Source of the DNA: Prunus persica | Taxonomy: Eukaryota > Streptophyta > Magnoliopsida > Rosales > Rosaceae | Assembly: GCF_000346465.2 (NCBI RefSeq) | Contig: NC_034011.1 | Location: 17,124,817-17,188,816, forward strand | DNA: 64,000 nt | Reading direction: 5' to 3' | Part shown: in pieces, positions 44,059 to 56,000 of the stretch | Position numbering within the stretch: position 1 is the first letter of the stretch | How the letters are laid out: each line of letters opens with the position of its first letter | Notes under the pieces: generated by a model | The model's database searches: none | Told to the model about the DNA's origin: nothing | What the model saw: the letters and a program-made list of their open reading frames with translations, nothing else | Position numbers and translations under genes: made by a program

Positions 44059-47000
44059 TCATTCAATCCATATATCTTCACACCCATCTCGAATATTTTG
44101 ACCGCCTAACTCACCCACCAGTTCATCAAATGTGTCAACATTTGGCATCCCTCTAGTAAATGGCTCACACTCAATTATCACATCACCTAAGACTTCATCA
44201 CCAATAACATCATTATATTCTCTATTAGGCATTGGTAACACTACCGACCAACCACGATGCATCGGGTCGTCAACAAAAAATATTTGTTTGACTTGAGAAG
44301 CCAAAACAAATTGGTCATTCCTATGTCCAATTTTACTCAAATCTACAAGGGTAAATCCAAGTTCGTCGACTACAAGACCAGAACTATCTATCCAATCACA
44401 CCTAAAGACTGGGATTATAAAGTTTTGGTAGTCAAGGTCCCAAATTTCTTGAATGACACCATAGAAACCCATATTTGAGAGAATTGGGTTTTTATCCTTG
44501 GCACTAGCAACTTGCATGGTATGTGCAAGTAAATAAACTCCACTATTTTGAGTTGTCCGCACATCATCTTGTGCCTTGATATTGAATTTAATACCTTTAA
44601 TAAGATAGCTCCTATATAATGGCACTGCCATGTTTGGACCAGCTGCTAGCCACCTTAAATTTTCTGATACGCTATGATTGTCTTCCTCAAGTTCACTTTG
44701 AACCTGCAAATTAATCATATATCTTAATTCAATCTAACATAGAAATAAGAAGAAAATTAAAAGAGAAATATGTTATTCAACAACATATACCTTGAAGTGT
44801 AGCCATTGAATGAAAGTGCTATTGTGCTTATCCTGCAGCCACTTTGTTCTCTTTCTAAATTTTGGATAAGCAGTCTTGATGTGGATCATATGTTGCCTAC
44901 ATGACACGAAAAATTCAAGCATTACGGTCCCAAATATAGAAGATAAACATAAGAAATAATTTAAAATGGAAACTTAAAGAATAAAACTCATACGTACTCG
45001 ATATAAGGTAGGACTTCCTCCGTATTCTCCAAGACATATAGATGTGCTTGATTCAACAGGTCCTGATCAACTACGCTCACTGTGCAACCTGATAATGGCT
45101 TTGAAAGTCCCATCTTTTGGCTTGAAGGCACTCCAACTGTACTAACATCAGATAAATGCTGAGTACAAAACTCTACCGCTTCTTCAGCTATATACCGCTC
45201 AGCAATGCAACCTTCGGGACGAGTACGATTCTGAACATACCCCTTCAGAACTTTCATATATCTTTCAAACGGATACATCCACCTAAAATATACTGGCCCA
45301 CATAGACGAACTTCTCTGACAAGATGTACTACTAGATGAACCATGATATCAAAGAATGAAGGGGGAAAGTACTTCTCAAGCAAACACAGAGTAACTACTA
45401 CATCTTCTTCCAACTTATCTAGCTTGGAAACATCAACAGTCTTTGCACATATAGCATTGAAGAAGAAGCACAAACGAGTTATTGTATACCTTGCAGGCTT
45501 CTCCAAAACAGAACGAATTGCCACAGGGAGCAATTGTTGCATTAAGGTATGACAATCCTGTGATTTAAGGCCAAGAAGTCTTGAATCTTGTAAAGATACA
45601 AGATTTTTAATATTTGAAGAATAACCTTCAGGGACCTTCATACCATAGAAAGAATTGCAAACCTCTCTCTTCTCTGCTCTTGACAAATTCCAAGGCCCAT
45701 GAGGCAAACGAGTACGTCTTTCTCCATACTCGGGTTGCAAATCAGTTTTGACCCCCATGTTCAATAAATCTAATCGAGCAGCAATCCCATCTTTATTTTT
45801 TCCAGGGATCTCCAGCAATGTACCAATAATACTATCGCAAACATTCTTCTCAATGTGCATAACATCTAGGGCATGCCTCACAGGAAGGTATTTCCAATAC
45901 TCGAGATCAAAGAATATTGATTTCTTCTTCCAACAAACTCTGTCACCATTTTCAACCATATGCAGCACTTCTTCTCCGGTTAATGGCTCGGGAGGTATGC
46001 CATATTCAGGTTTCCCATTAAAAACTACACGTTGCCTCCTATATGGATGATTGATTGGTAACCATTTTCTATGCCCAATGTAACAAATTTTGTGGCCATT
46101 TTTCAACCTGTGACTAGGTGTATCATCGCCGCATATTGGACAAGCTTTATATCCTTTAACAACACAACCAGATAAGTTTCCATAGGCGGGGAAATCATTA
46201 ATTGTCCACATTAATGCAGCTCTGAGTGTAAAGTATTCTCCATTATGTGCATCATACACTCCTCTAATCCCATCCCACAAAGATTTTAAATCATCAATCA
46301 AAGGCTCCAAGTAGACGTCTATATCATTTCCGGGTTGTTTAGGACCGGAAATCAATAAGGTTAACATCATGAACTTTCGTTTCATGCACAGCCATGGAGG
46401 GAGATTATATGTAACTAAGATAACCGGCCAACAACTATATCTGCTACTTAGAGAACTGTGGGGATTGAATCCATCAGATGAAAGAGCCAATCTCAAGTTT
46501 CTCGGCTCATTACCAAACTCAGGCCATTTATCATCAAGAAGTTTCCAAGACGGGGAATCCGCCGGATGAGACATCTGACCGTCAATTGATTTTCTAGCAG
46601 CATGCCAAGTCAAACTCTTAGCTGTCTCATGTGATTGAAACATCCTTTTAAACCTTGGAATTGGAGGAAAATACCACACCACCTTCGCTGACACACCCTC
46701 TTTCAAGATTGAATCTTTGCCTTCCTTCCACCTTGAGATACCACAAGTAGGACAATTAGTTGAATCCTCATACTCCTTCCTATACAAGATGCAATCATTG
46801 GGGCATGCGTGCATTTTCTCATAACTCAGCCCCAATGCACACAAAGTCTTTTTAGCCTCATACATAGAGGTTGGTATTGTATTTTCTTCTGGAAGCAAAT
46901 CGCCTTGAAGTATCAATAATTCTGTAAAACAGACATCACTCATCCCATGTTTTGCCTTCAAATTATACAACTTCACTAATGCCGATAACTTCGTGTACTT

Positions 47001-47408
47001 TCTACAACCAGGGTACACTGGTTGATCTCCATCCCCAACCACATTGGCAAACTCATACGGATCGGAACCAAAATCACCAAAATCATTATCATCCATATCA
47101 ATTTCTTCAGACACAAAACTGTACCTACTATGGCCATCATCTTCTTCAACATTTGTACTAGCATTAGTAGTTGCTTCCCAAGGTTCTCCGTGAAATGTCC
47201 AATTCTTATAGCTTTAGTCAATTCCATTAAAGTATAAGTGATCCCTTATAATTCCAACCCCAAACAACTTCAAATTAACACATTTAACACATGGACAATG
47301 GATATGTGTTGTAGTTAGAAGATTTTCTACAGCAAAGTTCAAAAATGCTTCCACCCCAAACTCATATGCCTTCGATCTTCTATCCGAGTGCATCCATGAC
47401 TTATCCAT
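44059..47408 (-). pseudogene. TNP2 transposase of CACTA-B, one premature stop
   Basis: Exon 1 is 47408-44998, exon 2 is 44896-44791, exon 3 is 44703-44059. Spliced length is 3162 nt, an exact multiple of three, for about 1053 residues. Domains: transposase-associated N-terminus (MDKSWMHSDRRSKAYEFGVE), Transposase_21 core (SSDGFNPHSSLSSRYSCWPV, GNDIDVYLEPLIDDLKSLWD, KACPICGDDTPSHRLKNGHK), DUF4218 (KYFPPSFFDIMVHLVVHLVR, RWMYPFERYMKVLKGYVQNR) and DUF4216 (SNMGFYGVIQEIWDLDYQNF). The only lesion I see is TAA at 47214, where CACTA-A has CAA (Gln); the 708-codon frame from 47114 is otherwise clean. The intron ends match CACTA-A. This is the catalytic protein of CACTA transposition. A downstream start might give a truncated product, but the N-terminal DNA-associated domain would be lost. 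Confidence 0.93.
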
Positions 47409-49399
47409 CTCCGACACTATAACCTGTTATCTATAATAAAGTGAAAATACAGGCAATGACCATCACTATAGCAGATTATACAAAGATCTAATAGCAAGTA
47501 ATACACAACAGAGACGACGGGTTTTAAACAAAAACAGACGTATTTGGCATATATAGACGACGGATTTTCAACAGACGTCGTCTAATATAAGTAATACAAA
47601 CGACGGTTTATGAAAAAAGCGTCGTGTATAAGTAATACAACGACGATTTTTTCATAAACCGTCGTGTAATCGTCGTCGTATGCCTAAAAAGGCGTCGTGT
47701 CTCAGTTTATTTTCAAGAACCCAAAACCCATTAAGAACACAACATATATATGAAACCAAGCAAGAAACCAACATATACATGAAACCAAGCATGAAAACAA
47801 TAAATCCATTCCCAATTCAACATAACATAGGGTGATTAAAAGATCCGACAAAATTAAATCCATTCCCAATTCAACATAACAGATAATGTAATCCATGAAC
47901 CCATTAAACAGAAAATCCATGAACCCATTAAACAGAAAATCCATGAACCCATACCTATAAGCACATTATTAACAGATCGCAAAGCATATACCTAAAACCC
48001 TTTAACAAAACAACCTAATATCATTCAATGAATTTACAAGGGGAAGATAGGGTTTGTACTTACAGGTTGGACAAGCTCACAGATTCGACGGAGCCTGGAG
48101 AGTGCAACTTTTAATTAGAGCAGAAGTGAGAGAGCGAATGTTATGTTGCGCGAAATCTGAAAATTTTAGGGTTCAGGGTTAGAAGTATAAGAATAAGAGC
48201 CAAATATAAAAAAATTTAGGGCGCGCGAAAATTTTTAAAGCGCGCGCTCTTTAAAACGTCGAAAGAAAAACCATGGCGAAAGTTCTACAAGAACCGACGT
48301 AAATGTAATATTCCACGACGGAAACACTGAACGTAACGCCGTTTATTTTGACGCTTCATTTTTCGGATTAATTTTAAATTTATTTTGAATATTTTGATAT
48401 AAAGACGACTGAAAAACCACGTCGGGGTTAAGAAATTGAAAACGTTGTAAATTATAATAGACGACTTACATATTAAAATGACGTCGTTTAAAGTGGAAAC
48501 CATGTCGGATATTTTACTGCACGACGTAACATATGTATTCCACGACTCAACCACCGTCGTTAACAATTAATACCCTAAACCCTTAAAACTAAATTATATA
48601 ATTTTAAAAATTAAGTTTGTAAAAGGGTCTATGGTTTTACAGCCTAATATATACCCTAGACTACCCAAAAATTATACTTTAAAAATAAACCCCAATAAAT
48701 AACAACCCTAATCTCTAAACCCTAGACTCTAAACCCTAAACCATAAAACTAGAAGTTATTTTATGACTCATCAAAACAATTTTGTTTTGGATGGTCATTT
48801 TAAATTTTTGTTATTCAAAATGAATTTTTTCAAGGTTTAGGGGGAAGAAAATATATCAATGACTTCATAGGAGTTGACTTTGCATTTTTCTGATTTATTT
48901 TAAATTTATTTTGAATATTTTGATATAAAAATAACAAAATATTCTTATCACAACAACAAACTACGTCGGTGTTAATAAATTGTAGACGTTGTAAATTGTA
49001 ATAGACGACTAAGTTGTTAAAATGACGTCGTTTAAATGAGAAACCATGACGGATATTTAACTATCCGACGTAAAATATATATTCCACGACTTAACCGCTG
49101 TCGTTACAAAGTACTACCCTGAATCCTTAAGAAATTGAAGACGTTGTAAACCATAAACGACTCAATTGTTCAAAGAACGTCGTCTAAATATCCTTTTACG
49201 TCGGATTTGTTTAAAACGAAACAACAAAAAACGACGGTTTTTGACTTTATTAGGTCGTTGGAAAAGCATTACACGTCGGTTACGCAATTTGTATGTTTGT
49301 TTTTTTTTTAATTTAAGAAAACCTCAACAAATTTTTACATTATATATTATAGACAAAATTTGTACATTATACATAAATATCAAGTGTTCAATAATTCCC
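47409..49399 (-). other. CACTA-B spacer between the two genes
   Basis: Motif clusters lie at 47510-47700 and 48255-48560, and at 48950-49290. A direct repeat of about 230 bp occurs at about 48385-48590 and 48910-49130 (landmarks TTTTGATATAAA and AATGACGTCGTTTAAA). A degenerate telomere-like stretch (several CCCTAAA/CTAAACCCTA) is at 48660-48750, too short and irregular to be a telomere relic. The TNP2 promoter should be in 47410-48250. Confidence 0.65.
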
Positions 49400-52300
49400 C
49401 TATTCCAGGTGAAGGCAAACAAACTCTGCCCATTCATTCCGGACTTCATCAATTGCTTCTTGGGGGTATGGCTCTTCCTGTTTTCCCTTGGCATACTGCA
49501 TAAACAATGACTATTAGGGTTTATAAATAAAAAGAAATTCAATCACAGACGACGATATTTTTCATAACCGACGTACTATATCTATTCAACGACGGTAATT
49601 TTACATGACCGTCGTTGATAATACAAAAAACGACGTAAAATGTATGAAGGTAATTTCTTCTTACCTTCTTCTCAAACCCCAAGGAAGGATCCATGATGAT
49701 GTCCCTCATGAAGCGCATCACATAATACCCGCATTCGACACTGCTAGGTTGCTTTGGTGTGCCTGACAGAGTTTTCCAAATGACTGCCTTACGACCTGGT
49801 CTAGCTATGTGAGAATTATAAATTTTTATAGCACTGTTCACAATGTTTTTGGCCTCTTCATCGACCACACAATTTCCTAGCAGAGAATCCAGAAAATAGA
49901 CGGTTTCTCTCTTTGCTCTTACAATCAGCAAGATCCAATGACGGCTGCACAAAATTAATATAAAAACGACGGTTATTTACAAAAACGACGTATTATAATA
50001 TTTCACACGACGAAATAAAGTAGCAATCGACGACATTATAAATTTATCACGACGATAAATAACTACCGACGTGGTTAGTAGTTTCAAACGACTCAATAAA
50101 ATAAAACACCGACGTGGTTAGTTTATACGCTGTCATTTATTGAAAATCATAAAAACAAAATCCTGTTAAGGAGACTAACCCTGGATTGTAAGGCATCAGG
50201 AAAATCTGTTCACCGTCAGTCCTCTGAAGTCGAGCTGCTAGTAGGCGTGATCTGTCAGCTATTGTGCCAGAGCTGGCACTAACTGTAGCAGGGTCGATAA
50301 AGCCAACCATGCTGCACATATTTGCTCGTTTCAAAACATCGTGTAAGTACCTAAATATATAAAATAATATAAACAAGTCAGCACAAAAAAACACACGACG
50401 GTTATGTATAACAAAACGACGTATTATAAAATTTCACACGACGTACTGAAATAGACAACGACGTTATAATATATTTATCACGACGGTACATACTAACGAC
50501 GTGGTTAGTTAGTTAAGACGACGCAATAAATAAACGGTACATACTAACGACGTGGTTAGTTAGTTAAGACGACGCAATAAATAAACCAACGACGTATTAT
50601 TTTAGAATAACAAAACTCATATATACAGCAATGACAGTGGCTCCTATTTCTTCCATGCCTGCAAATTGTGTAATATCTTCAGGCAGGAGGAAGGTATCGC
50701 GCTCTAGACCAAACACCTCGACATAACGACAAAGGGATTTTAAAGAAGATGGCGCCTCCATATTTGAATAATCAACAACTTGAATAACCTGTTTAAAGAA
50801 ATAAAAAAAATGACGTGGTAATTCAATAAAAACGACGGTTTAAGGAATAAAACGTCGTCTGAAAAGAATTTAAACGACGGTGAAGAAACCGTCGTGGTGA
50901 ATAATTTATTACGTCTTAGAAAAAAATTCCGCCGTCTAAGTTGTAAACAAACGACGGTTTAAAGAAAAATATCGACGTCTGGAATTTTGAAAAACAAATA
51001 AAAAAGGCAAAGTTATGTGAACATACCTGGTCGTCATCTTCTTTCTCCTTTTCATCTTGTTGTTCTTTTTTCTTCTCTTCATCTATTACGTCGGGAATGA
51101 CTAACTCCGTCGTCTAAAAACCACAAAGTTTTAAAAATAACGACGTTTAATGGCGTGTAAAACAAGTAAACTAAATACGACGTGGTATTGAAATACAAAC
51201 GACGGTTTATTTTTAAAATCGTCGTGGTATGTATTTCAAACGACGGTTTTATTAATAATAACGACGTCTAATGGTTTTAAAAAAAACAGAGAATTCAAAG
51301 TTCAGATATGTTACCTTTTCTTCCTGATGTTTCCCATTTTTGGCAGTATCATCCTCAAAATGTAGGGATCTCACATCACCTCCAGAGCAGCTTGCTTTGT
51401 CAAACATTGGATTTTTGGGACTTTGGCTAATTCTGGGTTTAAGCATGCTTGGATCAAAATTGGGAATTAATTGGGAAAGCTGACTCAGGAAATGCTCCCT
51501 CTCAGCCTCTACCAATTGTTTCGTCCTAGCCTCCATCCTTAAAGCCTCTTCCCTTGCCTTAGCTTCCATCTTTTTAGTCTCTTCTTGAAGGAGAACTCTT
51601 AAACTGTCCTTCAAACGGTCGTCAAAGCTCACTCTCTGTGGTTTGGGTAAATTGAAATATTGCCTTGGTGAGATCCCAGCACCTACTCCTCTCACTCTGC
51701 CTGGATGCTCGGGGCCCAAAGCCATGGTCAGCACATCATTGCTGCCAGATACAGTGACTTTGCCTTCCGAGACTTGTTTTTGCAATTCATCCTAAAACAA
51801 AGATATATAAAAAAGTAAGAACAAAAACACACGACGGTTATTTATATACGAACGACGTATTATATAATTTCACACGACGCAATAACATATAAATCGACGT
51901 TATTATAATTTATCACGACGGTAGTTATACCGACGTGGTTAGTTTTTAAAACGACGAAATGAATAAACCACCGACGTCTTATGCTTTATTTACAGATAAC
52001 AGAGGGATGATTCAATATTCACACCTTTAACGACCTTGTTTAAAACATTTCGACGTAGTAATTCAATACAAACGACGCGAAAATGAACCACCGACATCTT
52101 ATGCTATAATTACAGAAAACAGAGTAGTGATTCCTGATTTAGACCTTTAACGACGTTTTTTAAAAAATTTCGACGTGGTAATATCATTCACACGAAGCAA
52201 AATATAACATAAGACGTAATAAGAATTATTCACAGTTTAATAAAAATTTAAAGCAGAGTGAGTAGGCTTACAATTAATTTTGCTTTCTCTGCCACCTTTG

Positions 52301-53096
52301 GATCCGGGATGTTACCATGTTTGTCCTGTCTAGCTCTCTTCCATAAGGTAGATCAATCAATTTCTACCCCAGGCATGGTTTCCTCCAATTGATCCTCCAA
52401 ACCAGCATATCCTTTTCGAGACAATCGATGATTGTACTCAAGTTTCTCCCTAATCTGTGCATGTTGAGAATGCACAGACTCAAAATCTTTGGATAACCTT
52501 GAAGCTACAAAGGCATCCCATTGTGCTTTCTCTATGAATTTATATGTTTCAGGGGGTTGGCTTAATCTCTCCCTGTCATTGGTGTATGGAAGGATATAAT
52601 GCCTCGTTAGTGTAGACTTGAAATCCTTCCATTTCTTGGCAGCAAAAGCTAACACAGAGTTCTTGCCCCCTTGACCTACCACAAAAGCAATGCCAACTGC
52701 TTCCCAAATCTGCTCCTTTATATCCTTGGGGATTTGAGCCCATTTCATGTCCACAAGTGGAACTCTGGAGCGTGCCAACACACCAATGTAGGACTGCATC
52801 TCACTATGTGCTTGGCCAATTCCTTTCCCCCTTTTATTGTACTCAACAATTGGCCTCAGTTTCTGAAGTTTTCTCTTCACAACACGAGGCATTGTGCTCA
52901 TACCTCGACCAGACTTTGAATCATCAGAGATTGTTGTCGTGCTGGTTGGTTCTGTCTCAGCAGATGATGAAGCAAACTTCATCTTCTTCGAAGGCTTCAC
53001 TTGAGGAGGTACCATTCCAAGCACCTTACCTCCATTTTTCTTGGAGCCATTTTTCTTGGAGCCAGAATCCTTACTTTGGTCTTGGTGAGAAACCAT
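49400..53096 (-). pseudogene. Transposase_24 / Ulp1-like cysteine-protease protein of CACTA-B, near-intact
   Basis: Seven coding exons: 53096-52272, 51791-51315, 51113-51027, 50788-about 50616, 50350-50180, 49944-49665, 49495-49400. With exon 4 ending at 50616 the spliced length is 2109 nt (703 codons). Exon 1 has the Transposase_24 core (RVVKRKLQKLRPIVEYNKRG, SYIGVLARSRVPLVDMKW, FKSTLTRHYILPYTNDRERL). Exon 2 has a charged helix (LQEETKKMEAKAREEALRME). Exons 5-7 carry a Ulp1-type protease fold with His (RHWILLIV), Asp (YFLDSLLGN), Gln (GTPKQPSS) and Cys (VECGYYVMRFM) all present. Lesions: TGA at 52353-52355 in exon 1, with the frame continuing cleanly to the donor, and no GT at the exon 4 donor. 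The ATG follows a TTGCAG acceptor, as in CACTA-A. In En/Spm systems the partner protein binds subterminal repeats; the protease role is unknown. Confidence 0.9.
49496..52271 (-). repeat. Subterminal-motif arrays within all six introns of the CACTA-B Transposase_24/Ulp1 gene
   Basis: Introns 49496-49664, 49945-50179, 50351-50615, 50789-51026, 51114-51314 and 51792-52271 each contain ACGACGG/CGACGT/CCGTCG motifs about every 20-30 bp; the exons almost lack them. Introns 1, 4 and 5 (blocks 51829-51985, 50393-50607, 49961-50130) and the leader (53148-53290) share one ordered cassette: ACGACGGTTATT, ACGACGTATTATA, TTTCACACGACG, TTTATCACGACGG, CGACGTGGTTAG. A 51-bp piece is tandemly duplicated at 50485-50586. 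The TNP2 introns have none of these motifs. Confidence 0.9.
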
Positions 53097-56000
53097 TTTT
53101 ACAGACAAAACTGCAAGTGAAAATATTTCAGGAAAAGATTAAGAACACAAACGACGGTTATTAATAAAATACGACGTATGATATGATTTTAAACGACGCA
53201 ATGAAATAATCTCAGACGTAATAAATGTTTAAAACCAAGGTAATTAAACAACGACGAAATAATTAACTATAAACGACGTGATAATTAACTATAAACGACG
53301 AAATATTTATATAACGTCGTGGTATTGATGTTCACACGACGTCAGTAGTAATATACCGTCGTCTATATAAGGATCCAAAACCCTTCTTTCTTTCTCTGTG
53401 AATGTTTGATTGCAGATTTGATTTTTCTGAACCATGGTTTTTATTTTCTAATTTGATAAAATACAAGGCCAAGAAAGAAAGTTTTGGAATCTTATATAGA
53501 CGACGGTATTTTAATATGACGTCGTGGTATTAACATTCACACGACGTAAAACAATAAGATATTGTCGTCTATATTAGATACCAACCCTACTTTCTTTTTC
53601 TTTATATTTTGTCAAATTAGGGAAAAACAAAAACCATTGTTCAGAGAAATCAAACCTGCAATTAAACAAGCAAGCCAAAAAAAAGACTATAATTTTAAAA
53701 ACAACTTTGTCAATTTTCAGACGACGCTAGAACGACTGACGAACCGTCGTGGTCTACATATTTAACCACGTAAATGAGAAGCTACCGTCGTCTTATTTAG
53801 TTGAGGTAGTTGTCTTCAAAGTTGGAAACTTTCCCTCTTTGTCTGTATATTTTATCGAACTTGGAAAGAAGTAAAATGATTTTGGCCAGAAAAAAGGTAA
53901 AAAGATTTTTCAAACAAAAAACGTATGAGCATGCAAAACAGCAACCAAAATAGTGAAAATGAAAGCTTACCTTTTGCGTGCAATGAAAGCAAGAGGAAGA
54001 TTATGTTTAAGTTCAGAGACGACGAAGAAGACGAGAGGAAGATGATGAGATACTCTGACAGTGCTCTGACAAGGAAAAAAGTCTAAAAGTTTTCTCTGGG
54101 AGATTGAAATTTTTAATCGGGTTAGGAAACAGCGCATGTGTATGTCAGGTAGACGAAAAGTTGCTTACATATAAAACCATTTCAAAAAAATAATACGGCG
54201 GTTACAGATAACTACGACGTATAAATTACAAAATACGACGGTAAATTTAACTTCGGACGTGGTAAATAAATACGACAGTAGTGTTGTAGGTACCGTCGTA
54301 GTAAACTCAAAAATTAAAGTACATAAGTAATAACTCGCGTCATGGTAGATTATTTAACACGTCGTTTTTATTAATGTACCGACGTGGATTTCTGTAATAT
54401 ACGTCGATCATACCGACGTTGATTTTACAATTTAAACGGCGGTTTTTTTGTAAGGACCGCCGTTGGTTTTAAAAATTTATTCTATAAATTTGTCGCTTTC
54501 ATTCATTTTCGGTTTACATTTAGGGTTCCAATTTCTTCCTCTCTCAATCTCTCACGTCTCAAAGAGAATAATTTGGATGTCTTTCTCAAAGATAAATTGA
54601 GCTTACTCGCATCAAATATATGTCCACAAGAAGAAGCTTGTCAACTAGCCATCTCACTTCCTTGATCAAGCCTGATAGGACACTTAGTGCTTCTGAATAC
54701 TCCTTGCTTTCCATCAAAAGAGATGCAAGCCTGGCCTCCACTCCCTGTCGAAGGAAAGTTCGCTTCTCAGGGAAATCTGCTTGATTTTCTTGGCTAAGAA
54801 GATCCGTCAGATTTGTGATAGCCTCTTCCTTTATCCGTAGAGCTTCAGAAGAAGAAGATGGGTTTCAAGAATGCGATAAAGAATAGAAATGGCTTCAGAT
54901 GGCCTCTAAAGCATGAGCAATCGAATCAGTATTTGCTGGGAGATATGATGAAGACATTGTCAATGCTTTGAACTATACAAGTCCTGCAGAAAGATAAAGG
55001 ACCAAACTGTTAAAGAAACTGAAACAACGGCGGTTTTCTGTTCTACCGTCGTCTTTTCTCGTCGTCTATATTAAGGTAAGATGGCGATAGATTTATAATT
55101 ACCGACGTAGATTATTTTGTTAAACGTCGTTAGGTGTAATACAACCGACGTGGATTTTATTTTTAAATTATAAATAGAGTTTTTTTTTCCCGAATTCTTT
55201 CAGTTTTAGTTTTCAATTACAAAGCGTGATAAATAGATTTTTCTTTCCCGAGGAAATTTAAAATGAGGGAAATTAATGTTCTAGAATTTGTAAACTAACA
55301 CGACGCAATATTACTAACCCGAGGAAATTATAAATAGATTTTGCTTTCCCGAATAAATTTTAAATTAATTCAGTTTGAAACAACGACGGTTTTTTGTTAT
55401 GCCATCGTTTTTAACTAACACGACGCAATATTTGTTTTGCGACGTGGAATCTTTTCATTTAACGTCGTTATGTTTAATATAACCGACGTGGATTTGAATT
55501 TTTAAATTATGAATAGAATTTTTTTTCCCGTGACCTTTCAGTTTATTTTTCAATTACAGTGCGTTATAAATAGAGTTTTTTTTTCCGGAGGAAATTTAAA
55601 ATGAAGGAAATTAATGTTCTGGAATATGTAAAGTTTCTTTTTTGGAGGACTGATTTAAATAAAATAAGAATATAAAAACAACGACTGTTTTTTTGTTACT
55701 GTCGTCGTTTTTCGTCGTCTTAAGTAAGACTAAGACGACGTAATATATTTGTTTAGCGACGTTGATTTATTTTTTAAACGTTGTTAGGTATAATATAACC
55801 GTCGTTGAAAATTGTCTCTCTGATTGCAAATTTGCAACGACGTTAGGTATAATATTTGTAGATACACAAACGCACACACATCATCAACTTCCAAAAAATT
55901 GTCTCTCTGATTGCAAATCTGTGTCATCTGTTAAGATTATGATGTGGAACAGAGTTCCATCTGGTAAGATTTCGTAACCCTTGCGATCTCAGACAAATCT

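Noticed and set aside
48660..48750. CCCTAAA-like repeats suggesting an interstitial telomere.
   Set aside because: Only a few irregular units, inside a transposon spacer that is itself duplicated. Simple AT-rich sequence explains it.
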